A DNA stretch of 43,198 nucleotides from Saccharofermentans sp. (lineage in GTDB: Bacteria; Bacillota; Clostridia; Saccharofermentanales; Saccharofermentanaceae), in assembly GCA_024682215.1 (NCBI GenBank), contig JAIKZM010000138.1:1-43198 (forward strand). The letters run 5' to 3'. Positions within the stretch are counted from its first letter, which is position 1, and each line of letters opens with the position of its first letter. The notes beneath the pieces were generated by a model, which was given only the letters and a program-made list of their open reading frames with translations, was not told the DNA's origin and did not search any database. Shown here in pieces: positions 8,680 to 17,746 of the stretch. Position numbers and translations under genes: made by a program.

Positions 8680-10320
8680 TTATTCGCCGATCTGCTTAAT
8701 GTTTCTTACACCTGCATTCATGCTGATCAAATAGAGCACCAGATCAGCTGCGCAGAGCAAAACAGCCTCGGCTCCGGCTGAAACCTGAAGAGGAAACGGC
8801 AGGAACAATCCGCCTGCAAGAAGTCCGCAAACCACGATCGTTATTCCCATACAGAATACCGTATTATAGTTTTCCCTGAGCGCAGACAGCGCATCGAGCC
8901 AGAAAAGCTTCGGGTTGAGGGAATCCAGGAGCATTCCGAGTTCAGTGACGAAGAATGCCGATGCGATCACAATAACAAGTGTGATGACCGCGGAAAGAAT
9001 GTCAAATTCAGAGTAGATCACAAAGAAAGCAAAGAACGGAACCGTTCCGGCGAGAGTCCAGACCATGGCAGCCGCTGTCTTGATGTTCCATTGGAGCCTG
9101 TAGCTTACGGGAATGAACTTGATATAATCAAACCCCTTCCCTTCCCTCGAAAACGAATCGGAGCCCAGGCAGTTCATCGCGGCGGTCACCATGGTTACCG
9201 CCAGGATCACGGCCATGGCCACGGTCCTGTGAAACGGATCACTGTAATAAGCCGAAACAGCTGCTCTTCCAAGATCAGCTTTCATTATCTTCGCAAATAT
9301 GAGCACAAACACCGGCCAGACGAAATTGGCGGCAACGCAGTTGGTCAAAAATGCCGGCGTTCTTACAAGGATACGCATTTCCTTAACAAAGAGCGACATT
9401 CCGGCATTCCTGCAAACGACCGGCATGGCAGAAGAAGCATTCTTCTGAACATGAGTCGTCTCGTTAAGCCTGGTTACAGATTCCATGTAAAACAGACGCG
9501 CACAGAAGGCAAGCAGCATAATGGACAAAAGACAAAGTGCGGCAAAGACCAGAACAGGCCATACGGATCCGTTGGCCATGAAATCCGCTATGAGTCCGCT
9601 CTGAGGGAAAACAACATCAAGTATCTTTACAAACAGTATGTTTGAAGCAGTTCCTTCGATAATGTAGATGACGATCTCGCTGATATCTATCGAAAGGAGC
9701 ATCATGCCTCCGGCCGCCAGTATCAGGATTATTATCGCAAACGAGATCCTTCTGACAGTTTCCTTCTTTTTGATGAACCTGGTGAACGTCATAAGGAGCA
9801 TTCCCGCAATTGCTATGACTGCCATCGGTATTACCGGAAGCAGGAAACCTGCCACAAGTGATATTATCCACTGCAGTATATTCATCGGGTGAGCCAGGCC
9901 GAAACCCGTGACGACTGCGATCACCACCGCAAACTGCATCATGTTCTCACCGATAAACACCGCCAGGAATCTCGAAAGTACAAGTTCTTCGGCTTTCAGC
10001 GGAAGCGGGAGAAGATATGAGATATCGTCTTCAAAATAAAGTTCATTGAAGATGACGTTTATACCGAACACCACCGTAAATATCGATATGAGGCCGTACA
10101 TAAGCTTGATGCCGAATTCAGGGTGACCGGTCTGCATGAGGCCCTTTGTCAGGAAAAACGTGAAAAAGCCGGTCATAACCGTCACCGGGATAACGACAAA
10201 AAGAAGGACAAAAGCAGTAAAGCCCAGTATCCAGGCTTTACGTTTCTTGTTTCCGGCCTCCTCCATAGAGTTGGAGCGCATTATGACGGAAACGAGCCTT
10301 CTGATGATTAGCAGTCTCAA
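8680..10320 (-). CDS. ABC-2-like exporter permease
   Basis: This 546-residue protein has about twelve hydrophobic segments and a charged loop in the first third (FNELYFEDDISYLLPLPLK), a pattern I associate with the 'putative ABC exporter' permease family (PF16949). It should form the membrane part of an ABC transporter with the ATPase encoded just upstream. The start appears to be TTG at 10320, because GGAGG (10333-10329) lies eight bases before it, inside the end of the ATPase gene. Only three bases separate the two genes. The substrate is unknown. The context with a zinc-ribbon membrane protein gives no direct clue. Confidence 0.8.
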   Translation of the reverse strand: MRLLIIRRLVSVIMRSNSMEEAGNKKRKAWILGFTAFVLLFVVIPVTVMTGFFTFFLTKGLMQTGHPEFGIKLMYGLISIFTVVFGINVIFNELYFEDDISYLLPLPLKAEELVLSRFLAVFIGENMMQFAVVIAVVTGFGLAHPMNILQWIISLVAGFLLPVIPMAVIAIAGMLLMTFTRFIKKKETVRRISFAIIILILAAGGMMLLSIDISEIVIYIIEGTASNILFVKILDVVFPQSGLIADFMANGSVWPVLVFAALCLLSIMLLAFCARLFYMESVTRLNETTHVQKNASSAMPVVCRNAGMSLFVKEMRILVRTPAFLTNCVAANFVWPVFVLIFAKIMKADLGRAAVSAYYSDPFHRTVAMAVILAVTMVTAAMNCLGSDSFSREGKGFDYIKFIPVSYRLQWNIKTAAAMVWTLAGTVPFFAFFVIYSEFDILSAVITLVIVIASAFFVTELGMLLDSLNPKLFWLDALSALRENYNTVFCMGITIVVCGLLAGGLFLPFPLQVSAGAEAVLLCAADLVLYLISMNAGVRNIKQIGE

Positions 10321-10323
10321 TCT

Positions 10324-11052
10324 TTATGCCTCCGCTGTCATCTTAAGAAAGATCTTCTCGAGATCTCCGCCTTCCTCACCGTTCTTCAGAGCATCCATCG
10401 TACCGGTATAGATAAGCTTTCCGGTATCGATGATCATTATCCTGTCGCAGACCTTCTCCGCTATCTCGAGTACATGCGTGGAGAAAAGCACCGTGTTTCC
10501 TTTGTCGGCATGCTCTCTCATCATCCTCTTCAGATTGAATGCTGACTGGGGATCAAGGCCTACCATAGGTTCATCAAGGATCCATACCTTCGGATCATGG
10601 ACCAGAGTTGCGATGATCATCGTCTTCTGGCGCATTCCGTGGGAATAGCCCGTCATTCTCTGTGAGAATACTGACTTTTCCATGCCGAACTGTTCGGCAA
10701 AATAATCTATCCGCTCCGCCCTGACATTCCCCGGAACGCCGTAGACATCAGCCATGAAGTTAATGAATTCATATCCGGTGAGTTTGACGAACATGTCGGG
10801 ATTATCGGAAATGTAACCGATTATCCTTTTGCAGTCCAACGGCTTCTCTGCCATGTCATATCCGTTTATCACGACCTTGCCGGAATCAGGTCTTATGATC
10901 CCGGTGAGCATCTTGATCGTAGTGGTCTTGCCTGCACCGTTCGGCCCGATGAATCCGACTATCTCACCGTCAGCACAAGTGAAGCTTATGTTATCGGCGG
11001 CAACAGCCGCACCGGAATTGTAGGATTTTGACAGGTTAACCGCTTCGATCAT
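10324..11052 (-). CDS. ABC transporter ATP-binding protein
   Basis: This 242-residue nucleotide-binding subunit has Walker A GPNGAGKTT (about 36-44), a degenerate signature YSHGMRQK in place of LSGGQ, Walker B VWILDEPMVGLDP and the switch histidine in LFSTHVLE. The sequence type matches exporter ATPases of the ABC-2 class. GGAGAA lies before the ATG. It lies between the zinc-ribbon membrane protein gene (15-base gap) and the permease (3-base gap), so the three are probably one operon. Substrate unknown. Confidence 0.92.
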   Translation of the reverse strand: MIEAVNLSKSYNSGAAVAADNISFTCADGEIVGFIGPNGAGKTTTIKMLTGIIRPDSGKVVINGYDMAEKPLDCKRIIGYISDNPDMFVKLTGYEFINFMADVYGVPGNVRAERIDYFAEQFGMEKSVFSQRMTGYSHGMRQKTMIIATLVHDPKVWILDEPMVGLDPQSAFNLKRMMREHADKGNTVLFSTHVLEIAEKVCDRIMIIDTGKLIYTGTMDALKNGEEGGDLEKIFLKMTAEA

Positions 11053-11067
11053 ATTGCGTTCTCCGTT

Positions 11068-12780
11068 TCAGTTAAACTCCTGTTTTTTCATGAAATCAGG
11101 TGTTTTGGTGTGCCTTAAGTCTCTTTCGTCCCTGAGAAGGAGCATAGGTCCCTCTTTCTTCTTTTCAACATCGGAATACTTGACCGCGAACCCGGTATCA
11201 AAATAAGTTTCCGCTCCCGGAGGAGACGCAAGGCTGTGAGAACTGTCCATACCGTACATGTTCCGGTCGTATTTCTCGCGTCGTTCGAGCATCTTAGGAA
11301 GGATATCGATCAGGAAATACAGAACTGCGCTGATCAAAAGTCCCACCAGCAATAACAGTATCGGATCTTTTATCCCTAAAGTCAGCATCTTCTCAGGAAG
11401 ATTGCTTCTGCTTCTTGCGCCAAAGCGGAGCATAAACCAGCCAAAGGCGCCCAGAGCACCCGGAAGAGCATAAAGGAGCTTTCTTAGTTCAAAGTTTACC
11501 TGAATGGCTCTGCCTCTGGCATTACGGCCTACGTTCTCCATCGTTTCCCAGCCTTTTGCATAAGGGAACTCGCCTGAAACCTTGCCTGTCTGACCGTTAA
11601 TGACGTACTGATAGGTACGGCCGCCGTACTCGTAGTGAAGGAACCACGCCGGAAGCATGCAGTACTTGATTGTGAAGTCCTTGAAAGCAGGCGCCGGATC
11701 ATGTTCAACGACCCTGAAATGCTTAAAGCCGAAATCGACCATCTCGCAGATCTGCAGCGTATATCTGTCCAAGCGCCTGACTATTCGGTCATTCATGTCC
11801 TTAGGCTGCTGATCGTATTTTTCTGCATAGAAGCCCTGAAGATAAGCACCCGAAAAAGGCACCATTCTTGAGTAATCGTACGGTTCTGCAGCCTCCATGA
11901 TGCGGTTGGCGATCTGCTTTTCGCCGTCGAAAGGAACATCATTGAGCTTGAAGGTAACAACACCGCTGACATCAAATGTATCGGCATCGTTAAGGATGAC
12001 CGGGCCGCCGCTGTTGCTGGCTTTCTCCATCATGATACGGCCTTTTGCACGGCCCTCTTCCTTTGCCCTGTCATAATCTTCCTCAGTGTGGCCTACTCCG
12101 ACGATCTTAGCCTTTACCGTGCATGAAATAAGCCATGTTGGAACATAGATGCCTGTTATCTTCTTTAATGTCTTCGCAGACGTGAAGTCACGCGGAAGAT
12201 GCGCTATCCCTTCACAGTGCTGTTTAAACAGTTCCATTGCTTTGTTCTTGTCGATCTCAAACGGGACTATGTTATCCGGATGGAACTCTCTTGTGAGCCT
12301 TCTCGTGATAAGTGCCGGTGAACCGCAGAAAGTACATACCGTCGATGATGTGTTCTTGTCCGTAACGATCTGTGCGCCGCATGAGTTGCAGACGATCTCC
12401 ACCCTGCTGCTGTCCTCATCCGAAAGTACGTCATCGATGCCGTACTCCTGTTCGGGATTGGACATACCCATAGACCACATCATGTCAAGCGTCTTAGGAT
12501 CGAAAACGCATCCGCAGCTTAAGCATGAAAGGCCGTCAGCTCTCGGATTAAAGGTCAGGTTCGCACCGCAGTTTGGGCATTTCTTCGCATTTGACGAAAA
12601 GACGCTTATCGGGTCCTGATCTTCCGGCTGCGAGTTCTGCTGATTTGCCCACGGCGATCTAGTTGTCCACGGAGCGGCTGGCTTCTGTCTGTCCACCTTA
12701 GGCTCAAAATACTTTTTTACGCCGGTATCTTCTTCGAAAATCCCGGACATGTCATTTTCCGGTTCATTCCAATTCCCCAT
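11068..12780 (-). CDS. Zinc-ribbon membrane protein of unknown function
   Basis: From the ATG at 12780, which has GGAGG five bases upstream, the protein has 570 residues. Two zinc ribbons are near the N-terminus. The first has CPNCGANLTF and then CLSCG; the second has CNSCGAQIV and then CTFCGSPAL. A long soluble region follows that resembles the 'TFIIB-type zinc ribbon-containing protein' family of Clostridia (FHPDNIVPFEIDK, GIYVPTWLI). Two membrane helices lie near the C-terminus (about 445-530). It is the first gene of an operon with an ABC ATPase and permease. The family has no firmly known role; a structural or regulatory partner of the exporter is possible but unproven. Confidence 0.82.
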   Translation of the reverse strand: MGNWNEPENDMSGIFEEDTGVKKYFEPKVDRQKPAAPWTTRSPWANQQNSQPEDQDPISVFSSNAKKCPNCGANLTFNPRADGLSCLSCGCVFDPKTLDMMWSMGMSNPEQEYGIDDVLSDEDSSRVEIVCNSCGAQIVTDKNTSSTVCTFCGSPALITRRLTREFHPDNIVPFEIDKNKAMELFKQHCEGIAHLPRDFTSAKTLKKITGIYVPTWLISCTVKAKIVGVGHTEEDYDRAKEEGRAKGRIMMEKASNSGGPVILNDADTFDVSGVVTFKLNDVPFDGEKQIANRIMEAAEPYDYSRMVPFSGAYLQGFYAEKYDQQPKDMNDRIVRRLDRYTLQICEMVDFGFKHFRVVEHDPAPAFKDFTIKYCMLPAWFLHYEYGGRTYQYVINGQTGKVSGEFPYAKGWETMENVGRNARGRAIQVNFELRKLLYALPGALGAFGWFMLRFGARSRSNLPEKMLTLGIKDPILLLLVGLLISAVLYFLIDILPKMLERREKYDRNMYGMDSSHSLASPPGAETYFDTGFAVKYSDVEKKKEGPMLLLRDERDLRHTKTPDFMKKQEFN

Positions 12781-12818
12781 AAAAACCTCCGATAATCTAT
12801 CTTTATTCCATGCCAATT

Positions 12819-12847
12819 ATAATAAATTATCTTGAGGTGTTGTTCAA
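12819..12847 (-). promoter_or_regulatory. Predicted promoter of the zinc-ribbon/ABC operon
   Basis: On the minus strand TTGAAC (12847-12842) is followed after 17 bases by TATTAT (12824-12819), 38 bases before the chosen start codon and just after the preceding gene's terminator. Confidence 0.6.
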
Positions 12848-12855
12848 TATAAGAA

Positions 12856-12877
12856 GGGCCACCCTTCCGGATGGCCC
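12856..12877 (-). terminator. Terminator of the MMPL/lipoprotein operon
   Basis: GGGCCACCC and GGATGGCCC pair around the loop TTCC (one G-U pair). On the minus strand the hairpin is followed by a loose T-rich run (CTTCTTATATT). It lies about 30 bases after the lipoprotein stop codon. Confidence 0.7.
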
Positions 12878-12908
12878 GACTTGCAAAAAGATCGTTCAGA
12901 TACCGATA

Positions 12909-14780
12909 TCAGACATTCTTGAATACGAATACCGTTGAACATTCGACAGTACTATCCGTGCCTGCGAATGACTTATATGTATCAGCGTATGCTTTAAGCG
13001 ATTCAACCCTGTCAGTAAGCGGGATCAGATTATCGCTAATCATGTCGGATACGCGGTCAACTGCCTTATCGTCAAATTTCTTAAGGCCGCTGAGAAGTTC
13101 TTTCGAGCCGTTCAAGAGCTTGGAAGTTCCGTCCTCAAGCGTTCCGGTACCGTTGCTGAGCTTTTTCGCACCCTTGGCAAGCTGCTGTGAGCTTGTACTC
13201 AGCTTTGCCATTCCGGAATCAACCTTCCTGATGCCCGATGAAAGCTCATCCACTCCTGCAGTATATGCGTTAATGCCTTTGTGAAGGTCATCTGCGCCTT
13301 TTGCAGCTTTTCCTATTCCCGATGCAAGTACAGGATATGCCTGCATTGCAGTATTGATGTTTCCGTATCCGCTGTGCAGACCTGCAACGCCTTTCTCAAG
13401 TCCTGCATAAGACTTGTATACGGCTATCATCTGCTTCATGGTAGCAGCATCAAGTTCACCGGCTTCTACAAGCTTCTGGAGTTTGGCGGTCAGAGCAGCA
13501 ATGTCCTTCTCGGATACAGAAACACTCTGTGTTACGGCATACATGCTGTCTATGGTCTTCTTAACGGTTGCGGAGCCGTCTGCCAGAGCTTTCGCATTTG
13601 CTGCCGAAGGCATCTTCTTGTCGATCGCGGAAAGCCCGTCATCGATAGCCTTTGCGCCCTTCCTGAGGGTATCATTGTTTGACTGAAGCTGAGCTGCGCC
13701 CTTGTTAAGAGTCTTTGTGCCTGCCGCGATCTTACCGGCGCCTTTAGAAAGAGCCGAAGCACCGTCAGACAGTGTTTTAGCGCCGTTATGAATGGTCTTT
13801 GCACCGGAGTTGATCTTGGAGACTCCCTCACGGAGATCTTCAGAACCGTCGATGAGCTTTTTCATTCCGTCGGTCATGTCATCCATATCCTTGCCGAGCT
13901 TTTCAGTATCGACCTTCTTATCGATGTCTTTAAGGTCAAATATCTTACCGACGGTGAGCGCGGTAAGCTCATCGCAGTCTTTGACATCGCATTCGATCTT
14001 AATGTTCTCAGGGATATCTATCTTCTGGGAGGTCTCATCTTTTTCCTTTTTACCGTTCAGGTCAATGGTATCGAGTCCAAGGCTTTCATAAAGACCCGGG
14101 AAACCGATCCCCATAACGATCGTATGATCACCGTCATTAACAGACTCGCCGTTCTCAACGGTAACGTTACGCACCTTGGAATTCTCAAGGATAAGTCCTG
14201 TCGACATTATGAACGGCATGTATATCGTGTGTTCTTTTCCGTCTTTTCCCTTAACGGCCTTCGACATGGAATTCCTGTAGCTGATGTCAATGACAAGATG
14301 TCCGCTCTTTCCTTTAAGGTCCGTTGCCTTGATCTTTGCTCCGTCAAGAGTGTATGTCAGTTCAACGTCAACAGGAGCTGCTTTTGTCGTGGTACCGCTG
14401 TAGAAAACATCCGCACCCTTTGCATTCCATGTTATGTTTCCGTTTTCGTTTTCCTGAAGAGTTGCATCGCCTTTTACCACCTCGATGCCTTCAAGTGAAG
14501 CAACATCCTTGACAGAAGCAGAACCGGATGGATTCTTGAGCCATTCGCTGACGATCGTCCTTGTTGTTCCGTCACCGTTCTTGATGATGTAGACCGTCTC
14601 AGTCTTACCGGCAGTTGTGCTGTGTTCGAGGGCAGCTATTTCCTCAGCCTTTGCCACGTCAGCAAGCATCTCGTTTTTTGCGACGGTTTCAGAATTCTTT
14701 GCGCCGCACCCGGCAACACAGGCCATCACCATGGACACGCTTACTGCGGCTGCCGCGAACTTTTTAAGACTCATATTCAT
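12909..14780 (-). CDS. Lipoprotein with xxxLxxG heptad repeats (YhgE/Pip-like)
   Basis: The start at 14780 has AGGAAGG five bases upstream. An earlier ATG at 14807 overlaps the stop of the exporter gene in ATGA. The 623-residue protein has a signal peptide ending in the lipobox VAGC, a mixed beta-rich domain (about 30-290), and two blocks of seven-residue repeats of the type LxxGAKxLSDGA (about 300-395 and 480-580). Such repeats occur in YhgE/Pip and EsaA-type surface proteins. Unlike YhgE, it has no membrane helices after the signal peptide. It shares an operon with an MMPL transporter and probably works with it outside the membrane, as a stalk or adaptor. That partnership is an inference. 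Confidence 0.85.
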   Translation of the reverse strand: MNMSLKKFAAAAVSVSMVMACVAGCGAKNSETVAKNEMLADVAKAEEIAALEHSTTAGKTETVYIIKNGDGTTRTIVSEWLKNPSGSASVKDVASLEGIEVVKGDATLQENENGNITWNAKGADVFYSGTTTKAAPVDVELTYTLDGAKIKATDLKGKSGHLVIDISYRNSMSKAVKGKDGKEHTIYMPFIMSTGLILENSKVRNVTVENGESVNDGDHTIVMGIGFPGLYESLGLDTIDLNGKKEKDETSQKIDIPENIKIECDVKDCDELTALTVGKIFDLKDIDKKVDTEKLGKDMDDMTDGMKKLIDGSEDLREGVSKINSGAKTIHNGAKTLSDGASALSKGAGKIAAGTKTLNKGAAQLQSNNDTLRKGAKAIDDGLSAIDKKMPSAANAKALADGSATVKKTIDSMYAVTQSVSVSEKDIAALTAKLQKLVEAGELDAATMKQMIAVYKSYAGLEKGVAGLHSGYGNINTAMQAYPVLASGIGKAAKGADDLHKGINAYTAGVDELSSGIRKVDSGMAKLSTSSQQLAKGAKKLSNGTGTLEDGTSKLLNGSKELLSGLKKFDDKAVDRVSDMISDNLIPLTDRVESLKAYADTYKSFAGTDSTVECSTVFVFKNV

Positions 14781-14803
14781 ATGTATCCTTCCTTTCTTTT
14801 TGC

Positions 14804-16933
14804 TCATATCTGGTGGGCTATATTGCCACCGGCGACCTTTTTCCTGTTCTTTTCTCTTTCAACACAGCACTTCATGCCTGCAGTAGTCCTTATGATGACC
14901 GGATCGAAAATGAGAAGCAGCGCAGGAAGAAGCAGTATTACCAGCACCATCGAGAGCAGTGCGCCTCTTGCCAGGAGCAGACATATCGAGGCGATCAGGT
15001 CGATGTTCGAATAGATCGCACATCCTATAGTTGCAGCGAAGAATCCCAGAGCCGACGAGAACACTGAATTGACCGAAGACTCAACCGCTGTCTTTACCGC
15101 AGCCTTGCGCCCGGCTCCGCCGATACGCTCGGTCTTGTATCTCGTGGTCATGAGTATCGCGTAATCGATCGTTGCTCCCAGCTGTATCGTGCCGACGCAG
15201 ATAGATGCGATAAACGGCAGCGTGGTTCCCGTATAGTAAGCAATAGACATGTTCAGATATATGGCAAGTTCAACCACCGTGACAAGAATGAACGGGATCG
15301 ACACTGATCTGAGCACTACGAGGATCAGGACGAATATCGCTCCGATTGAAACGGCAGAAACGACCTTGAAATCCCTGTCAGTCATGTGAATGAGATCCTT
15401 GGTGGCAGGTGCCTCACCGATGAACATCGCATTGCTGTCATACGCTTTAACGATCTTGTTGATCTCATCGCACTGCGCATTCACTTCATCAGTTGCGACC
15501 TGATACTTCGAAGATATCAGCAGAAGCTTGTATTTATCGCTCTTGAATTCCTTCGTTTTTTCAAAGGTGATGACATCGTCCGGGACAAGTGAACCCTGGA
15601 TTGAATCGAGTCCGACTGCAAATTCAACGCCTTCGACATTTTTGATGTCATCGAGCATCTTCTTCGTCTCCTGCGCAGGCTGATCAGCATCCGCAAGGAT
15701 CATGCAGACTGAGTTCATGTCATAGGACTTTTCGAGAGCCTTATTTGCCTGAACGCACTGAAGCGTTTCCGGAAGGCTGTTGTCCAGTTTATAGTAGACA
15801 CCGATCCTGCTGTATCCGTAAACCGCAGGGATCCAGCACAGCAGAAGAATTATCGCCGCAGGGATGTATCCTTTGTCGAAAAACTTTGCCAGGCCCTTTG
15901 ACGGAAGCCTCAATGTAAAACTGTGCGTTGTCTTTTCGATCAGCTTGTCACATGCAAGTATCATCGAAGGCAGGATCGTAACACATCCGACAACTCCGAA
16001 GACAACGCCTTTAGCCATGACAATGCCCATATCCAGGCCGAGTTTGAACGTCATGAAGCACATCGCAAGGAAGCCTGCGATCGTAGTCAGAGAAGAACCC
16101 GTGACCGATGTAAGCGTAGCTGATACGGCATGCGCCATTGCATCTTCCTTGTTTTCGTACAAAGCCTTCTGCTCAACATAACTGTGATAAAGGAAAATGG
16201 AATAATCCATCGTTACACCGAGCTGCAGGATTGCGACGAGCGCCATTGTTATGAAGCTCATTTCACCGGTGACGAAATTCGAACCGAGGTTATAGACGAT
16301 CGTCATTCCTATATCAGCCAGAAACAGGACCGGAACGATATAAGAATCCATCGTAAGCATCAGAACGATAAGTGCTAGGGCGACCGCTATGGCCGTGTAT
16401 ACCGGAGTCTGTTCCTGCACAAGATCTTTCGTATCGGTTACCACAGCCGCCATGCTCGATAACAGGCACTGCTTTCCGGCAACTGCGCGGACATCTTTAA
16501 TAGCTTTCATCGTTTCTTCCGATGAACTCGTGCTGTCAAAGAAGATGAACATCAGGCATCCCTTGCCGTCTTTAGAATAGAAGATGTCCTTAATGTTTCC
16601 CGGCAGCATTTCAGCAGGTATCTCTCCGCCGGTCAGCGAACTGTAGCATATTACACTTGCAACATGATCCACTTTGGTGAGTTTTTCTTCCATCTTTATC
16701 TGGTCAGCAGTCGAAAGACCGTCGCAGACAAAGATGCCGTACGCACCCTTGCCGAAATCATTAAGAAGGATGTCCTGCCCCTTCATCGTCTCGATGTCAT
16801 CGGGAAGATAATAAAGGATATCGTAATTGATCCTTGTATTAAGGAATCCGATTACGGCAGGGATCAGCAATAAGACTGACAGAATGAGTATCAGCCTGCG
16901 GTGCTTTACCACTCCTTTTCCGAATCTGAGCAT
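14804..16933 (-). CDS. MMPL/RND-family exporter
   Basis: This 709-residue protein has the duplicated RND plan: a helix near the N-terminus, a large extracytoplasmic loop, five helices, then the same again. Family-typical segments are VTMDYSIFLYHSYVEQK and GATIDYAILMTTRYKTE, each carrying the GxxxDY motif of MMPL proton-relay helices. MMPL proteins export lipids, peptides or drugs using the proton gradient. The gene is followed without a gap by the heptad-repeat lipoprotein and is divergent from a TetR-family regulator. AGGTG precedes the ATG. Regulation by TetR is supported by the three operators upstream. Substrate unknown. Confidence 0.92.
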   Translation of the reverse strand: MLRFGKGVVKHRRLILILSVLLLIPAVIGFLNTRINYDILYYLPDDIETMKGQDILLNDFGKGAYGIFVCDGLSTADQIKMEEKLTKVDHVASVICYSSLTGGEIPAEMLPGNIKDIFYSKDGKGCLMFIFFDSTSSSEETMKAIKDVRAVAGKQCLLSSMAAVVTDTKDLVQEQTPVYTAIAVALALIVLMLTMDSYIVPVLFLADIGMTIVYNLGSNFVTGEMSFITMALVAILQLGVTMDYSIFLYHSYVEQKALYENKEDAMAHAVSATLTSVTGSSLTTIAGFLAMCFMTFKLGLDMGIVMAKGVVFGVVGCVTILPSMILACDKLIEKTTHSFTLRLPSKGLAKFFDKGYIPAAIILLLCWIPAVYGYSRIGVYYKLDNSLPETLQCVQANKALEKSYDMNSVCMILADADQPAQETKKMLDDIKNVEGVEFAVGLDSIQGSLVPDDVITFEKTKEFKSDKYKLLLISSKYQVATDEVNAQCDEINKIVKAYDSNAMFIGEAPATKDLIHMTDRDFKVVSAVSIGAIFVLILVVLRSVSIPFILVTVVELAIYLNMSIAYYTGTTLPFIASICVGTIQLGATIDYAILMTTRYKTERIGGAGRKAAVKTAVESSVNSVFSSALGFFAATIGCAIYSNIDLIASICLLLARGALLSMVLVILLLPALLLIFDPVIIRTTAGMKCCVEREKNRKKVAGGNIAHQI

Positions 16934-16955
16934 TTTATTTCACCTCGAAATATTT

Positions 16956-16970
16956 TTGACCATCGGTCAT
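16956..16970. promoter_or_regulatory. TetR-type operator O1
   Basis: TTGACCATCGGTCAT is a 6-3-6 inverted repeat with one end mismatch to the consensus TTGACCnnnGGTCAA. It lies between the exporter promoter and its start codon. Confidence 0.8.
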
Positions 16971-16981
16971 TAATTACAACC

Positions 16982-17011
16982 TCAATATATCACTTTTTGA
17001 CCAGTAGTCAA
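16982..17011 (-). promoter_or_regulatory. Exporter promoter overlapping operator O2
   Basis: On the minus strand TTGACT and TATATT are separated by 16 bases. The -35 box lies within operator O2, TTGACCAGTAGTCAA (16997-17011), so a bound repressor would block RNA polymerase. Confidence 0.75.
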
Positions 17012-17029
17012 TATTTTTACGAAAAATTC

Positions 17030-17058
17030 TTGACCGCAGGTCAATTTTTGTATATAGT
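17030..17058 (+). promoter_or_regulatory. tetR promoter overlapping operator O3
   Basis: TTGACC (17030-17035) and TATAGT (17053-17058) are exactly 17 bases apart. Operator O3, TTGACCGCAGGTCAA (17030-17044), is a perfect 6-3-6 palindrome covering the -35 box, which fits autorepression. Confidence 0.8.
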
Positions 17059-17090
17059 GTCATCATCAGTGAAAAAGGAGGTTTCCGGGT

Positions 17091-17702
17091 TTGGGCAAAG
17101 CAGAGGAAAACAAAAAGATCAAGCGCAATTCACTGCTGCTTCAGTCTTATAAGCTCTTTACCACCAAAGGTATTTCCGATACCTCTATTTCGGATATCGT
17201 TAACAGTGCCGGCGTCGCAAAAGGAACCTTCTACTTTTATTTCAGGGACAAGCAGGACATAATCGATCACCTGATCGCCCACAAGTCAGAGCATCTTCTC
17301 AAGACAGCAATCGAAAGACTCAGAAGACACTCGAATGCAAACCCGGGTCTTCCCGTTGAGGAAAAGATCATCGTAATAGCTGACAGCATCATCACCGATC
17401 TCGAAAAAGATCCGAAACTGGTAAAGTTCCTCAACAGGAATCTTAACTTCGGATTCTATGTAAAAGCTTATCAGGATGAGAACCTCATCCCCGGCGTTCC
17501 GGTAAAAGAAGCATACGACAAGATAATCAGTTCAAACGGTGACGTCTGGAAGAATTCAGAACTCATGCTCTATACGATAATCGAACTCATCTCGAGCAGC
17601 GTGCATGACATAATAATCAGCGGTACGCCCTGCAGTCTCGAGACTTACAAGCCGTACCTGTTTGATTCGATAAGAGCGATAGTCGCGACTTTCAGAGTCT
17701 GA
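17091..17702 (+). CDS. TetR-family transcriptional regulator
   Basis: This 203-residue protein has an N-terminal TetR helix-turn-helix (ISDTSISDIVNSAGVAKGTFYFYFRDKQDI, split here as residues about 28-57) followed by a helical ligand-binding domain. The start appears to be TTG at 17091, since AAAGGAGG (17074-17081) lies nine bases before it and no nearby ATG is in frame. It is divergent from the MMPL exporter operon. Three copies of a 15-base palindrome in the shared 157-base gap overlap both -35 boxes, so it probably represses itself and the exporter and is released by an unknown ligand. A strong terminator follows. Confidence 0.93.
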   Translation: MGKAEENKKIKRNSLLLQSYKLFTTKGISDTSISDIVNSAGVAKGTFYFYFRDKQDIIDHLIAHKSEHLLKTAIERLRRHSNANPGLPVEEKIIVIADSIITDLEKDPKLVKFLNRNLNFGFYVKAYQDENLIPGVPVKEAYDKIISSNGDVWKNSELMLYTIIELISSSVHDIIISGTPCSLETYKPYLFDSIRAIVATFRV

Positions 17703-17715
17703 ATCAGGAAAAAAT

Positions 17716-17741
17716 AACGCCCTGCATCTCTGCAGGGCGTT
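17716..17741. terminator. Bidirectional terminator between tetR and the PTS-type gene
   Basis: AACGCCCTGCA and TGCAGGGCGTT pair perfectly around the loop TCTC, with A/T-rich flanks on both sides. It lies between convergent genes and can serve both. Confidence 0.85.
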
Positions 17742-17746
17742 TGTCA

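Noticed and set aside
13788..14498. Open frame of 236 codons opposite the heptad-repeat lipoprotein
   Set aside because: No ribosome binding site and no recognisable domain; the repetitive lipoprotein frame explains the lack of stops.
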